Source: Gracilariopsis chorda
Taxonomy: Eukaryota; Rhodophyta; Florideophyceae; Gracilariales; Gracilariaceae
Assembly (NCBI GenBank): GCA_003194525.1
Contig: NBIV01000228.1
Location: forward strand, 1-64,000
Length of the DNA stretch: 64,000 bases
Reading direction: 5' to 3'
Shown here: positions 63,934 through 64,000 of the stretch, one piece after another
Layout: the number at the start of each line of letters is the position of its first letter
How positions within the stretch are numbered: the first letter of the stretch is position 1
Translations under genes and position numbers: made by a program
Notes under the pieces: model-generated
The model's input: only the letters and a program-made list of their open reading frames with translations
What the model was told of the DNA's origin: nothing
Database searches by the model: none

Positions 63934-64000
63934 CTCAAAATCTTATATACATTGAAAATAAAATGTGCAGTGAGACTGTTGGTACTAATACGAATCTGGT

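Overview
The window is eukaryotic nuclear DNA dominated by nested mobile elements. The evidence is LTR retrotransposons with chromodomains, a Plavaka-like DNA transposase, TATA boxes upstream of long intronless genes, and splice-like signals in one repeat array. Its intron-poor genes and element mix remind me of a florideophyte red alga such as Chondrus crispus. That is an impression, not something the sequence proves.

Layout. (1) Positions 996-1456 and 14893-17862 are the two halves of an old Ty1/copia-like polyprotein gene. It was split by one large DNA element at 1457-14887 (13.4 kb), which has 22-23 bp terminal inverted repeats, a GAGCG target duplication and GCTAG-rich ends. The element carries a Plavaka-like transposase, a DNA amino-methyltransferase followed after a single TAG by the start of a SET domain, a five-pass membrane protein, two coiled-coil-type genes, a divergent small gene broken by a 228-bp palindromic insertion, an array of about 120-bp repeats that look like tandem exon-intron units, and a TA-flanked foldback element. 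(2) 19218-25698 is a decayed copia element with about 372-bp LTRs and an extra zinc-finger ORF before gag. (3) 26532-28001 is a membrane glycoprotein gene. (4) 30585-48602 is a second, better preserved copy of the same copia family. Its zinc-finger ORF is split by a young Ty3/gypsy chromovirus (31393-42929, target duplication CCGAA), which carries a large antisense ORF. (5) 48830-52276 holds two tandem copies of a gene for a small secreted protein. (6) 54249-59677 is a complete second type of Ty3/gypsy chromovirus with 365-bp LTRs. (7) 61602-63071 is a close paralog of the 26.5-kb gene. The right edge carries a minus-strand copia RNase H remnant.

How the parts relate. Host-like genes are few: the two 489-residue membrane proteins and the secreted pair. 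Everything else is mobile DNA inserted into mobile DNA. The 13.4-kb transposon is the most unusual system here. It couples a transposase to its own DNA methyltransferase and a SET-domain remnant, so it may carry its own epigenetic control functions. That role is inferred from domain content only.
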